Source: Halopseudomonas bauzanensis (GTDB lineage: Bacteria; Pseudomonadota; Gammaproteobacteria; Pseudomonadales; Pseudomonadaceae). Taken from it: 64,000 nt of DNA. Position 1 is the first letter of the stretch, and each line of letters begins with the position of its first letter. The stretch lies in NCBI RefSeq assembly GCF_900114735.1, contig NZ_FOUA01000001.1, forward strand, positions 156,658 to 220,657, in the 5' to 3' direction. Made by a program: the position numbers and the translations under genes. The notes under the pieces were generated by a model. The model worked only from the letters and a program-made list of their open reading frames with translations, was not told where the DNA came from and ran no database searches. Positions 1 through 7,512 of the stretch are shown here, piece by piece.

Positions 1-410
1 TGGGCGAACACATTGAGCAGTACCTCCGAGTCGGAGTTGGTATTGACGTGGCGCAGGTCGGACTCGTAGAGCTCCTTGGACAGTTGCTCGACGTTGGTCA
101 GGTTGCCGTTGTGCGCCAGGGTGATACCGTAGGGCGAGTTCACATAGAACGGCTGCGCCTCGGCCGAGGTCGAAGAACCCGCCGTCGGATAGCGCACATG
201 CCCCAGCCCCATGGTGCCGATCAGGCGCTGCATGTGCCGCTGATGAAAGACATCCCGCACCAGACCGTTGTCCTTGCGCAGGAACAGTCGGTCATTGTCG
301 CAGGTCACGATGCCGGCGGCGTCCTGGCCGCGATGCTGCAGGACGGTCAAGGCATCATAGAGCGCCTGATTGACGTTCGACTTGCCCACTATGCCAACAA
401 TGCCACACAT
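1..410 (-). CDS. purF: Amidophosphoribosyltransferase, N-terminal part (cut by window edge)
   Basis: The minus strand is open from an ATG at 410 to the left edge, with no stop inside the window. The protein begins [17 protein letters not shown] and continues with [11 protein letters not shown] and THNGN-like motifs of the PurF glutaminase domain. Cys2 is the Ntn-type catalytic residue exposed after Met removal. PurF makes phosphoribosylamine from PRPP and glutamine, the first step of purine synthesis, in the cytoplasm. Only about 136 residues are visible, so the PRPP-binding domain lies outside. It follows cvpA on the same strand, the usual cvpA-purF order in gamma-proteobacteria. An AAGG stretch upstream of the ATG can act as ribosome binding site. 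Confidence 0.96.
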   Translation of the reverse strand, partial: MCGIVGIVGKSNVNQALYDALTVLQHRGQDAAGIVTCDNDRLFLRKDNGLVRDVFHQRHMQRLIGTMGLGHVRYPTAGSSTSAEAQPFYVNSPYGITLAHNGNLTNVEQLSKELYESDLRHVNTNSDSEVLLNVFA

Positions 411-443
411 GCCTAAACACCTTTTCGTTGAATTTGAAGAAGT

Positions 444-465
444 ACCGGCGGATATTCACGCCGGT
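444..465 (-). terminator. Short hairpin between cvpA and purF
   Basis: A perfect 7-bp inverted repeat, ACCGGCG / CGCCGGT with an 8-nt loop, lies directly after the cvpA stop codon. No run of T follows on either strand. It may be a weak attenuator or an RNA-stability hairpin between cvpA and purF rather than a full terminator. Confidence 0.3.
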
Positions 466-466
466 T

Positions 467-949
467 TCAGCGGCCGACGAAGCCGAGAATCAGATTTTTT
501 GACCAGTCGGCCACCAGCAGAAAATGAGGAATGAGTGCTGACTCACGCCACCAGGCATCCGCCTGGACCGGCGCCAGACTGAGCAGACCGACAGCCACCA
601 CCACCAGCAAGGCACCGCGCGCCGCGCCGAATACCATGCCCAGAAAACGATCGGTACCGGTAAGACCGGTTACCAGCACCAACTGGCCGATCAGGTAATT
701 GATCAGACCACCGAGAATCAGCGTCAGCACGAACAGAATGGCGCAGGCCGTGATTACCCGGATGGACGGCGTGGCAATGTAATCAACCAACAGCTCGGCC
801 AGCGCGCCGCCGAACATCCATGCAACCAGTCCGGCAATGATCCAGCTCAGCAGGGACAGTGCTTCCTTGACGAAGCCGCGGGTCAGACTGATCAGAGTGG
901 AAACGGCAATTACGGCGAGTATCACCCAGTCTACGCCGGTCAATGTCAC
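467..949 (-). CDS. cvpA: CvpA family inner membrane protein (colicin V production)
   Basis: A 160-residue protein beginning MTLTGVDWVILAVIAVSTLI, with about four hydrophobic segments and the family's 'SLTRGFVKEALSLLSWI' region near residues 22-38. It starts at a GTG codon; the conserved 'T-V-D-W' start of pseudomonad CvpA proteins supports that choice. CvpA is an inner membrane protein, needed in E. coli for colicin V export and linked to envelope homeostasis; its biochemical role is not settled. It lies just upstream of purF and downstream of the SPOR protein, the order conserved in pseudomonads. Confidence 0.93.
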   Translation of the reverse strand: MTLTGVDWVILAVIAVSTLISLTRGFVKEALSLLSWIIAGLVAWMFGGALAELLVDYIATPSIRVITACAILFVLTLILGGLINYLIGQLVLVTGLTGTDRFLGMVFGAARGALLVVVAVGLLSLAPVQADAWWRESALIPHFLLVADWSKNLILGFVGR

Positions 950-1042
950 GGTCAGGTATCCAATAACGAAAAACGTATTCTACCAGAGCCCCGCGGCACA
1001 CCGAAACCGGCAATCAACAACAACTGCATGACATTCGAAACA

Positions 1043-1071
1043 GCTGCAGGCGCATGCACGCTACCTGCAGC
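1043..1071 (-). terminator. Possible terminator after the SPOR-protein gene
   Basis: An 8-bp inverted repeat (GCTGCAGG / CCTGCAGC) lies 14 nt beyond the stop of the SPOR-domain gene. On the minus strand it is followed by TGTTTCG, a poor T-tract. It could separate the folC-dedD unit from cvpA-purF; the assignment is weak. Confidence 0.3.
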
Positions 1072-1084
1072 CATCCCCGACAGA

Positions 1085-1702
1085 TCAACGAGCGCGGTTG
1101 CTGTCGTCATGGGCCAGGATGAGGCCCTTGTTCTGGTGCCGGCGCTGCAGTTCGTCACGCACCCGCGCGGCCGCCTCGCGGCTTTCAAGCGGGCCAACAT
1201 AGACCCGCACAATGGTCTTGCCATCGGTCTGTGCGGAACGGGTATAGGCATTGTAGCCCTGACCGGCCAATGTCTTGCGGAAGCCTTCAGCATTATCGAC
1301 GCTGGAGAAGCTGGCCTGCTGGATCACCCAGCCACCGCTGGTCGCCGGCTCTGGGGCAGCGGGCTGTTCGGCTGGCGCCGGCTCAGGCTCGGCGGCAGGT
1401 GCAGCCGGCTCGGTCACTACCGGCACGGGCTCGATCGACGCGGTGTCGGGCAGCGGCGTGGCTGGGGGCTCATCCGCCGGCGCTCCAGCGGACTGCGGAA
1501 TATCGGGCACCGGTGCCGGCTCGGGCAGGCTCGGTGGTGTCGCAGCGGCAATCTCGCGCTCATCCAGAACCGGGGGCTCCGGCACATCCACCTGCACCTG
1601 CTCGGTCTCATCCTGCCCGGACAATAACATTGGCAGGAATACCACCGCTGCCACTACCAACACCAGCGCCCCGATGATGCGTTGCTTGAGGCCTTCGTCC
1701 AT
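1085..1702 (-). CDS. dedD: SPOR domain protein (DedD-like)
   Basis: A 205-residue protein: short cytoplasmic N-terminus, one membrane segment at about residues 10-28 (IIGALVLVVAAVVFLPMLL), a long Pro/Ala/Glu-rich periplasmic linker (about 35-125), and a C-terminal SPOR domain (about 127-203) with 'WVIQQASFSS..NAEGFRKTL' and 'VRVYVGPLESREAA'. SPOR domains bind denuded septal peptidoglycan, and DedD helps cell constriction in E. coli. The layout matches DedD, and the place between folC and cvpA is the usual one. Its ATG overlaps the folC stop by one base (TAATG), so the two are probably translationally coupled. Confidence 0.85.
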   Translation of the reverse strand: MDEGLKQRIIGALVLVVAAVVFLPMLLSGQDETEQVQVDVPEPPVLDEREIAAATPPSLPEPAPVPDIPQSAGAPADEPPATPLPDTASIEPVPVVTEPAAPAAEPEPAPAEQPAAPEPATSGGWVIQQASFSSVDNAEGFRKTLAGQGYNAYTRSAQTDGKTIVRVYVGPLESREAAARVRDELQRRHQNKGLILAHDDSNRAR

Positions 1703-2985
1703 TATCTGTCTCCGCCGCTCTGTTTGTTCAGCCAGAGTATGGCCTCGGCGACGCAGAAAAACGACCCGAACACGACGATTTTTTCATCAGCGGCACTGTG
1801 ATCCAGCTGCCAGGCAATCGCCTCACCGATGGTCGTGAATATCCGGGTGCGCTCGCCTGCCTCGTCCAGTTGCGCCGCCAGGGACTGCGCATCCCGCGAG
1901 CGCGGCGTTGGCAGTGGCGCTACCGCCCAGGAACCGAACTGCCCCCGCAGGGGCTGCAGGATGCCATCCAGATCCTTGTCCGCCAGCAAGCCGAATACCG
2001 CATGCTGGCGAGCCGGCGCCGCCGCCAGATGAGCAGCCAGGAAACCTGCCGCCTGCGGGTTGTGCCCGACATCAAGCAGCAGCTCCCGCGCCCGGCCGCC
2101 CCATTGCAGCGAGCGCCGATCCAGGCGGCCCGGCACGAAGGCTGCAACCAGCGCCGCGGCAATCTGCTCGTCGGGCATATCCAGCCCCGCAGCCCAGAAG
2201 GCCTGCACCGCTGAACTCAGGTTATCCCGGGGCAGACGCACCGGCGCTACGCTGATGTCCCGCCGAGTCTGGGCTGCATCGAGCCCGAATAAGCGCCAAT
2301 GTCCGTCACTGCCATCCGTCCAGCCATAGTCCCGGCCACGCTGCAGCGTGGACACATCGAGCAACCGCACCTGCTCCAGAAAGCGTGGCGGCAGATCGGT
2401 TTCCGAGCAGACCAGCGGCCGCCCATGGCGCAGGATGCCGGCTTTCTCGTAACCGACCGAATCGCGACTGTCGCCCAGATAATCGCTGTGGTCCAGACCG
2501 ATACTGGTGACTACCGCCACATGGGCATCGATTACATTGACCGCATCCAGGCGACCGCCCAGGCCTACTTCCAGCACCACGGCATCCAGCCCGGCCCGCT
2601 TGAACAGCCAGAGCGCCGCCAAGGTGCCAAACTCGAAATAAGTCAGGGAGATATCACCACGTGCCTGATCGATAGCGGCAAAGGCCGCACACAGATCGGC
2701 ATCGCTGACCGGCTGGCCATCAATGCTGACACGTTCGTTGTAAGCGATCAGATGAGGGGACGAGTAACAGCCGCTGCGCCGTCCGGCATGGCGCAACAGG
2801 CTGTCCAACGCCGCACAGGTGGAACCCTTGCCGTTGGTCCCGGTAACGGTAAACACCAGCGGTGCCGGGTCCAACACCTGGAGCCGGGTAGCCACTTCGG
2901 CCACCCGGTCCAGGCCCATGTCGATTTCCGCAGGATGCAGGCGCTCGAGCCGCGCCAGCCAGTCGGCCAGCCCCAGCTCGGCCAT
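1702..2985 (-). CDS. folC: Bifunctional folylpolyglutamate synthase / dihydrofolate synthase
   Basis: A 427-residue Mur-ligase-family enzyme. The ATP-binding loop 'VFTVTGTNGKGSTCAALDSLL' (about residues 43-63), the 'GLGGRLDAVNVI' motif and a C-terminal 'LLLDVGHNPQA' motif are all present. FolC adds glutamate to dihydropteroate and then lengthens the polyglutamate tail of folates. Length and motifs are normal. The start codon abuts the accD stop and the stop overlaps the next ATG, so accD, folC and the SPOR gene form one tight transcription unit. Confidence 0.96.
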   Translation of the reverse strand: MAELGLADWLARLERLHPAEIDMGLDRVAEVATRLQVLDPAPLVFTVTGTNGKGSTCAALDSLLRHAGRRSGCYSSPHLIAYNERVSIDGQPVSDADLCAAFAAIDQARGDISLTYFEFGTLAALWLFKRAGLDAVVLEVGLGGRLDAVNVIDAHVAVVTSIGLDHSDYLGDSRDSVGYEKAGILRHGRPLVCSETDLPPRFLEQVRLLDVSTLQRGRDYGWTDGSDGHWRLFGLDAAQTRRDISVAPVRLPRDNLSSAVQAFWAAGLDMPDEQIAAALVAAFVPGRLDRRSLQWGGRARELLLDVGHNPQAAGFLAAHLAAAPARQHAVFGLLADKDLDGILQPLRGQFGSWAVAPLPTPRSRDAQSLAAQLDEAGERTRIFTTIGEAIAWQLDHSAADEKIVVFGSFFCVAEAILWLNKQSGGDR

Positions 2986-3899
2986 CAGATGCTGGCCGCT
3001 TCGCCGTCTGCGGCCGGCAGGTCGGTGCCGACAACGGCCGGTGCCGGCTGGTTGGTCAGCATGGCCAGAATACCCGCCAGGCGATCACGCATTTCGTGGC
3101 GCGGGATGATCATGTCCAGGGCGCCATGATCGAGCAGGAACTCGCTGCGCTGGAAGCCGGCCGGCAGCTTCTCGCGTACCGTTTGCTCGATCACTCGCGG
3201 ACCGGCAAAGCCGATCAGGGCGTTGGGCTCGGCGACGTTCAGGTCACCCAGCATCGCCAGACTGGCCGATACACCGCCGTAGACCGGGTCGGTCATGACC
3301 GAAATGAAGGGAATCCCCTCTTCCTTCAGTCGCGCCAGCGCCGCGCTGGTCTTGGCCATCTGCATCAGCGAGAACAGCGCCTCCTGCATCCGCGCCCCGC
3401 CCGAGGCTGGGAAGCAGACATAGGGAATACGCTCGCGCAGGGCAATCTCGGCACCACGCACGAAACGCGCACCGACCACGCTGCCCATGGAACCGCCCAT
3501 GAAGTTGAACTCAAAAGCACTGGCCACCAGCGGCATGCCCTTGAGGGCGCCCTGCATGACCACCAGTGCGTCCTTCTCGCCGGTCAGCTTCTGGGCTGCA
3601 ACCAGGCGGTCCTTGTATTTCTTGGTATCCCGGAACTTGAGCTTGTCGACCGGCTCGAGCTCTGCGGCAATCTCAGTACGGCCATCGGCATCCAGGAAAA
3701 TATCCAGACGGCGCCGGGCGCTGATCCGCAGGTGGTGGCTGCACTTGGGGCAAACCTCCAGATTCTTTTCCAACTCGGGGCGGTACAGCACGGCGTCGCA
3801 GGACGGGCATTTACGCCACAGCCCCTCGGGCACACTGCTCTTCTGCGCCTCGGAACGCACGATGGAAGGAATCAGTTTATCCACCAGCCAGTTGCTCAT
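2985..3899 (-). CDS. accD: Acetyl-CoA carboxylase carboxyltransferase subunit beta
   Basis: 304 residues, starting [19 protein letters not shown]4 zinc ribbon (CPSCDAVLY...VCPKCSHH, about residues 27-50) is followed by the carboxyltransferase domain with '[19 protein letters not shown]' and '[12 protein letters not shown]'. AccD with AccA moves the carboxyl group from biotin to acetyl-CoA, giving malonyl-CoA for fatty-acid synthesis. I use the ATG at 3899, preceded by AAGGA eight bases upstream; a TTG two codons earlier is also in frame. It lies between trpA and folC on the same strand. Confidence 0.97.
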   Translation of the reverse strand: MSNWLVDKLIPSIVRSEAQKSSVPEGLWRKCPSCDAVLYRPELEKNLEVCPKCSHHLRISARRRLDIFLDADGRTEIAAELEPVDKLKFRDTKKYKDRLVAAQKLTGEKDALVVMQGALKGMPLVASAFEFNFMGGSMGSVVGARFVRGAEIALRERIPYVCFPASGGARMQEALFSLMQMAKTSAALARLKEEGIPFISVMTDPVYGGVSASLAMLGDLNVAEPNALIGFAGPRVIEQTVREKLPAGFQRSEFLLDHGALDMIIPRHEMRDRLAGILAMLTNQPAPAVVGTDLPAADGEAASI

Positions 3900-3952
3900 T
3901 GCCAATCCTTATCTGTTGTCTGCTTCACCAAAATGTACGAATGCGCTGTCGC

Positions 3953-4756
3953 TCAGCGATCCATGGCTGCCCGCATCTCGCGGATGACGGCAGTGATGCC
4001 GGCACGGGCCTGCTCGGGCTCGCCGACATGGGCGGCAATCTGGTTGACCAATACCGAGCCCACCACCACCCCATCGGCCACGCCAGCCACGGCGGCAGCG
4101 GAGGCACCATCACGGATACCAAAACCGACACCGATCGGCAGATCGGTGACAGTACGCAGCTGCGCCAGCTTGTCTGCTACTTCGGTGACGTTCAAGGCAG
4201 CCGATCCGGTCACACCTTTCAGTGAAACATAATAGACATAACCACTGGCGTGCTCGCAGATTTTGCGCGCCCGGGCCAGGGTCGTGGTCGGTGCCAACAG
4301 GAAAATGCAGTCCAGACCGTGCTCACGAAACAGCGGAGCGACTTCCTCGGCCTCTTCCGGTGGCAGATCCACGGTCAACACGCCATCGATACCTGCTGCT
4401 GCGGCCTCCCTGGCGAAGGTTTCGTAACCCATGCGCTCCATGGGGTTCAGATAGCCCATCAGTACCACGGGGGTAGTCTGGTTGGTGGTGCGGAACTCGC
4501 GCACCATCTCCATCACCTGGCGCAGGCTGACGTTATGCGCCAGTGCCCGCTCCATGGCCAGTTGGATAACCGGGCCGTCGGCCATCGGATCGGAAAACGG
4601 AATGCCCAGCTCGATCACATCGACGCCGGCCTCGACCAGCTCGTGCATCAGCGGCAGGGTCATTTCCGGGTTTGGATCACCGGCCGTGACGTAGGGGATC
4701 AGCGCCTTGCGACCGGAGGCGCGCAAGGCATCAAAACACTGTTGAATTCGGCTCAT
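3953..4756 (-). CDS. trpA: Tryptophan synthase alpha subunit
   Basis: 267 residues, starting [20 protein letters not shown]. TrpA splits indole-3-glycerol phosphate and feeds indole to TrpB. The family motifs are present: '[20 protein letters not shown]' with the catalytic Glu, '[14 protein letters not shown]' with the catalytic Asp, '[10 protein letters not shown]' and 'VGFGIRDG'. The ATG at 4756 has GAGGG just upstream and leaves 10 bases after trpB; an earlier in-frame ATG would overlap trpB. Together with trpB and trpF it is embedded between truA and accD, which differs from P. aeruginosa, where trpBA are elsewhere. Confidence 0.97.
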   Translation of the reverse strand: MSRIQQCFDALRASGRKALIPYVTAGDPNPEMTLPLMHELVEAGVDVIELGIPFSDPMADGPVIQLAMERALAHNVSLRQVMEMVREFRTTNQTTPVVLMGYLNPMERMGYETFAREAAAAGIDGVLTVDLPPEEAEEVAPLFREHGLDCIFLLAPTTTLARARKICEHASGYVYYVSLKGVTGSAALNVTEVADKLAQLRTVTDLPIGVGFGIRDGASAAAVAGVADGVVVGSVLVNQIAAHVGEPEQARAGITAVIREMRAAMDR

Positions 4757-4766
4757 ACCACCCTCT

Positions 4767-5984
4767 TCAAACGCTGATGCCGTCAATACCGGCGACCGTA
4801 TGGATGTCCTTGTCGCCCCGACCGGACAGGTTCACCACGATGATCTGGTCGGGACGCATGGTCGCCGCCAGTTTCATCGCGTAGGCCACCGCGTGACTGG
4901 ACTCCAGCGCCGGCATGATGCCTTCGACCAGAGTCAGCTCACGGAAGGCGGCCAGGGCCTCGGTATCGGTGGCATCGACATAGTTGACCCGTCCCACATC
5001 CTTCAGCCAGCTGTGCTCTGGCCCCACACCCGGATAATCAAGACCGGCGGATACCGAGTGGGTCTCGATGATCTGGCCGTTCTCGTCTTCCATCAGGTAG
5101 GTGCGGTTGCCATGCAGTACGCCGGGGCGACCGGAGGCCAGCGGTGCTGCGTGGCGGCCGGTCTCCAGACCATCACCACCGGCTTCAACGCCGTACATGG
5201 CGACATCCTGGTCTTCCAGGAAGGGATGGAACAAGCCGATGGCGTTGGACCCACCACCGACGCACGCTACCAGTGCGTCGGGCAACCGGCCGGCCTGGGC
5301 CAGGGATTGCTCGCGGGCCTCACGACCAATCACACACTGGAAGTCACGCACCAGTTTGGGATAGGGATGCGGGCCGGCCACCGTACCGATGATGTAGAAG
5401 GTATCGTCGATATTGGTGACCCAGTCGCGCATGGCCTCGTTCATCGCATCCTTGAGTGTCTTCGAGCCCGAAGTAACCGGAATCACCTCGGCGCCCAGCA
5501 GCTTCATGCGATAGACGTTGAGCGCCTGACGCTTTACGTCTTCGGCTCCCATGTAGACCTGGCACTTCAGACCCAGGCGCGCGGCTACAGTCGCAGTGGC
5601 AACCCCATGCTGGCCAGCGCCGGTCTCGGCAATCACCCGGGGCTTGCCCATATGCTTGGCCAGCAGCGCCTGGCCGATGGTGTTGTTCACCTTGTGCGCG
5701 CCGGTATGGTTGAGGTCTTCGCGCTTGAGCCAGATCTGCGCCCCGCCGACCTTGGCGCTCAGGCGCTCAGCGAAGTACAGCGGCGATGGACGACCGACAT
5801 AGTGCGCCAGGTCGCGGTCGAACTCAGCCTGAAACTCGGGGTCCCGGGACAGCTTTTCATACAGGGTTTCGAGTTCCTCGAGCGCATCCATCAGCGTCTC
5901 GGAGACGAAGCGACCGCCATAGGGGCCGAAGTGGCCACGCTGGTCGGGGACGCTCGCATAATCGATGGGGTTTGAATCAGCCAC
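4767..5984 (-). CDS. trpB: Tryptophan synthase beta subunit
   Basis: 405 residues, a full-length PLP enzyme that condenses indole with serine to tryptophan. The PLP lysine lies in '[20 protein letters not shown]' (about residues 91-110), the phosphate-binding loop in '[18 protein letters not shown]', and the C-terminal '[14 protein letters not shown]' is present. The first codons overlap the end of trpF by 8 bases and trpA follows after 10 bases, so trpF-trpB-trpA are likely one transcript. No trpI regulator is next to it. Confidence 0.98.
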   Translation of the reverse strand: MADSNPIDYASVPDQRGHFGPYGGRFVSETLMDALEELETLYEKLSRDPEFQAEFDRDLAHYVGRPSPLYFAERLSAKVGGAQIWLKREDLNHTGAHKVNNTIGQALLAKHMGKPRVIAETGAGQHGVATATVAARLGLKCQVYMGAEDVKRQALNVYRMKLLGAEVIPVTSGSKTLKDAMNEAMRDWVTNIDDTFYIIGTVAGPHPYPKLVRDFQCVIGREAREQSLAQAGRLPDALVACVGGGSNAIGLFHPFLEDQDVAMYGVEAGGDGLETGRHAAPLASGRPGVLHGNRTYLMEDENGQIIETHSVSAGLDYPGVGPEHSWLKDVGRVNYVDATDTEALAAFRELTLVEGIMPALESSHAVAYAMKLAATMRPDQIIVVNLSGRGDKDIHTVAGIDGISV

Positions 5985-6597
5985 GCTTCACCTCATGAAC
6001 AAAAGCGTTGATTTTGTCGATATCCTTGATGCCCTTGGTGGCCTCGACGCCGCCACTGACATCCACCGCCCAGGGCGCGGTCAGATCGATGGCCTGGCGC
6101 ACATTCTGCGACTGCAGGCCACCGGCAAGGACCAATGTCCAGGACCGCTGGGCAGGAATCATGGACCAGTCAAAGGTCTCTCCGGTGCCACCCGGCACGC
6201 CGGGCTTGTAACTGTCCAACAGGATACCGCTGGCACCCGGCCAGTTGGCCGCCAGGGCATCCAGATCGTCGCCCGGGCGGACCCGAACGGCTTTGATATA
6301 GGGCCGCGCAAAGCGCTGGCAGAAGGTATCGGGCTCGTCACCATGAAACTGCAGCAGGTCCAGCGGCACCTGGTCCAGCACCGCACGGATGGTCTCCTCC
6401 GCCGCATCGACGAACAGGCCCACTGTAGTGACAAAGGGCGGCAGCGCCTGGACGATGGCCCGGGCCTGCTCGATGCTCACCGCTCGCGGGCTGCCGGCAT
6501 GGAACACCAGACCGATGGCATCAGCCCCGGCCCCGGCTGCTGCCAGAGCATCCTCGACCCGGGTGATGCCACAGATTTTGATACGCGTCATAGGCAA
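5977..6597 (-). CDS. trpF: Phosphoribosylanthranilate isomerase
   Basis: 206 residues with the signature '[20 protein letters not shown]' at the N-terminus, '[13 protein letters not shown]', 'LQFHGDE' and a C-terminal '[16 protein letters not shown]'. TrpF isomerises PRA to CdRP in tryptophan synthesis. Two starts are possible: TTG at 6597 ([10 protein letters not shown]), with CAGGG seven bases upstream and good alignment with other pseudomonad TrpF N-termini, or ATG at 6591. I prefer the TTG, with modest certainty. It lies downstream of truA and overlaps trpB. Confidence 0.95.
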   Translation of the reverse strand: MPMTRIKICGITRVEDALAAAGAGADAIGLVFHAGSPRAVSIEQARAIVQALPPFVTTVGLFVDAAEETIRAVLDQVPLDLLQFHGDEPDTFCQRFARPYIKAVRVRPGDDLDALAANWPGASGILLDSYKPGVPGGTGETFDWSMIPAQRSWTLVLAGGLQSQNVRQAIDLTAPWAVDVSGGVEATKGIKDIDKINAFVHEVKRG

Positions 6598-6651
6598 GTG
6601 ATGACCCTGAATCGGTAAAGCAGACGATAGTAGCAGATCGATTACGGGGCG

Positions 6652-7509
6652 TCAGTCGTCCAGCTCATTGAGTGCCGAGAGAAAGTGCGGCCCCAGGTAG
6701 CGCTTGGGTAGATCAAAGTGCTCGGCGTAGGTCACATCCACCAGATACAGGCCATAGGCTGGCGCAGTCAACCCGCCGGTATGCCGGTCTCGCGCTTGCA
6801 GAATTTCCCCGGCCCACTCGATCGGTCGCTCACCACAGCCAATCTGCATTAACACCCCGGCAATGTTGCGCACCATGTGATGCAAGAAGGCATTGGCCCG
6901 GATATCCAGCACGATGAACTTGCCAAAACGGACCAGCTTCAGGTGATGGATCTTCTTGATCGGCGACTTGGCCTGGCAGGCTGTAGCCCGGTAAGAGGTA
7001 AAGTCATGTTCGCCGACCAGCACCTGGGCTGCCTCCTGCATGCGCTCGATATCCAGCGGCCGGTAATTCCAGGTTACCTCACGACCCAGCTGCGCCGGAC
7101 GCACCGGGTCGTTATAGATCACATAGCGGTAGCGTCGGGCCATTGCCGAGAAGCGCGCATGGAAATCCAGCCCCACCGGCTTGGCCCAGACAAAGCTGAT
7201 GTCATGGGGCAGATTGGCGTTGGCGCCGTGAAACCAGTTCGTCGGCTCGCGACGGGCACTGCTGTCGAAGTGGATGATCTGGCAGGAGGCATGCACCCCG
7301 GCATCGGTGCGCCCGGCGCAGAACAGCTGAATTGGATGATTGGCTACCCGCGACAGTGCTTTCTCGACTTCTTCCTGAACACTGCGCACGCCAGGCTGCT
7401 GACGCTGCCAGCCGCGATAAGCCGTCCCGCTGTACTCAACACAGGCTGCCACTCTTGAAACAACAGCGGCCGCCTCGGGGGCGGCCGCATCTACAGGTGT
7501 ACTACTCAT
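6652..7509 (-). CDS. truA: tRNA pseudouridine(38-40) synthase
   Basis: 285 residues. After an Ala-rich leader of about 20 residues come 'CVEYSGTAYRGWQRQ', the catalytic Asp in 'FCAGRTDAGVHASCQIIHFD' (about residues 63-82), and 'NAFLHHMVRNIAGVLM'. TruA modifies uridines 38-40 in the anticodon arm of many tRNAs. It starts three bases after the fimV stop on the same strand, and its position between fimV and trpF is the standard one in pseudomonads. Confidence 0.97.
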   Translation of the reverse strand: MSSTPVDAAAPEAAAVVSRVAACVEYSGTAYRGWQRQQPGVRSVQEEVEKALSRVANHPIQLFCAGRTDAGVHASCQIIHFDSSARREPTNWFHGANANLPHDISFVWAKPVGLDFHARFSAMARRYRYVIYNDPVRPAQLGREVTWNYRPLDIERMQEAAQVLVGEHDFTSYRATACQAKSPIKKIHHLKLVRFGKFIVLDIRANAFLHHMVRNIAGVLMQIGCGERPIEWAGEILQARDRHTGGLTAPAYGLYLVDVTYAEHFDLPKRYLGPHFLSALNELDD

Positions 7510-7512
7510 TTA

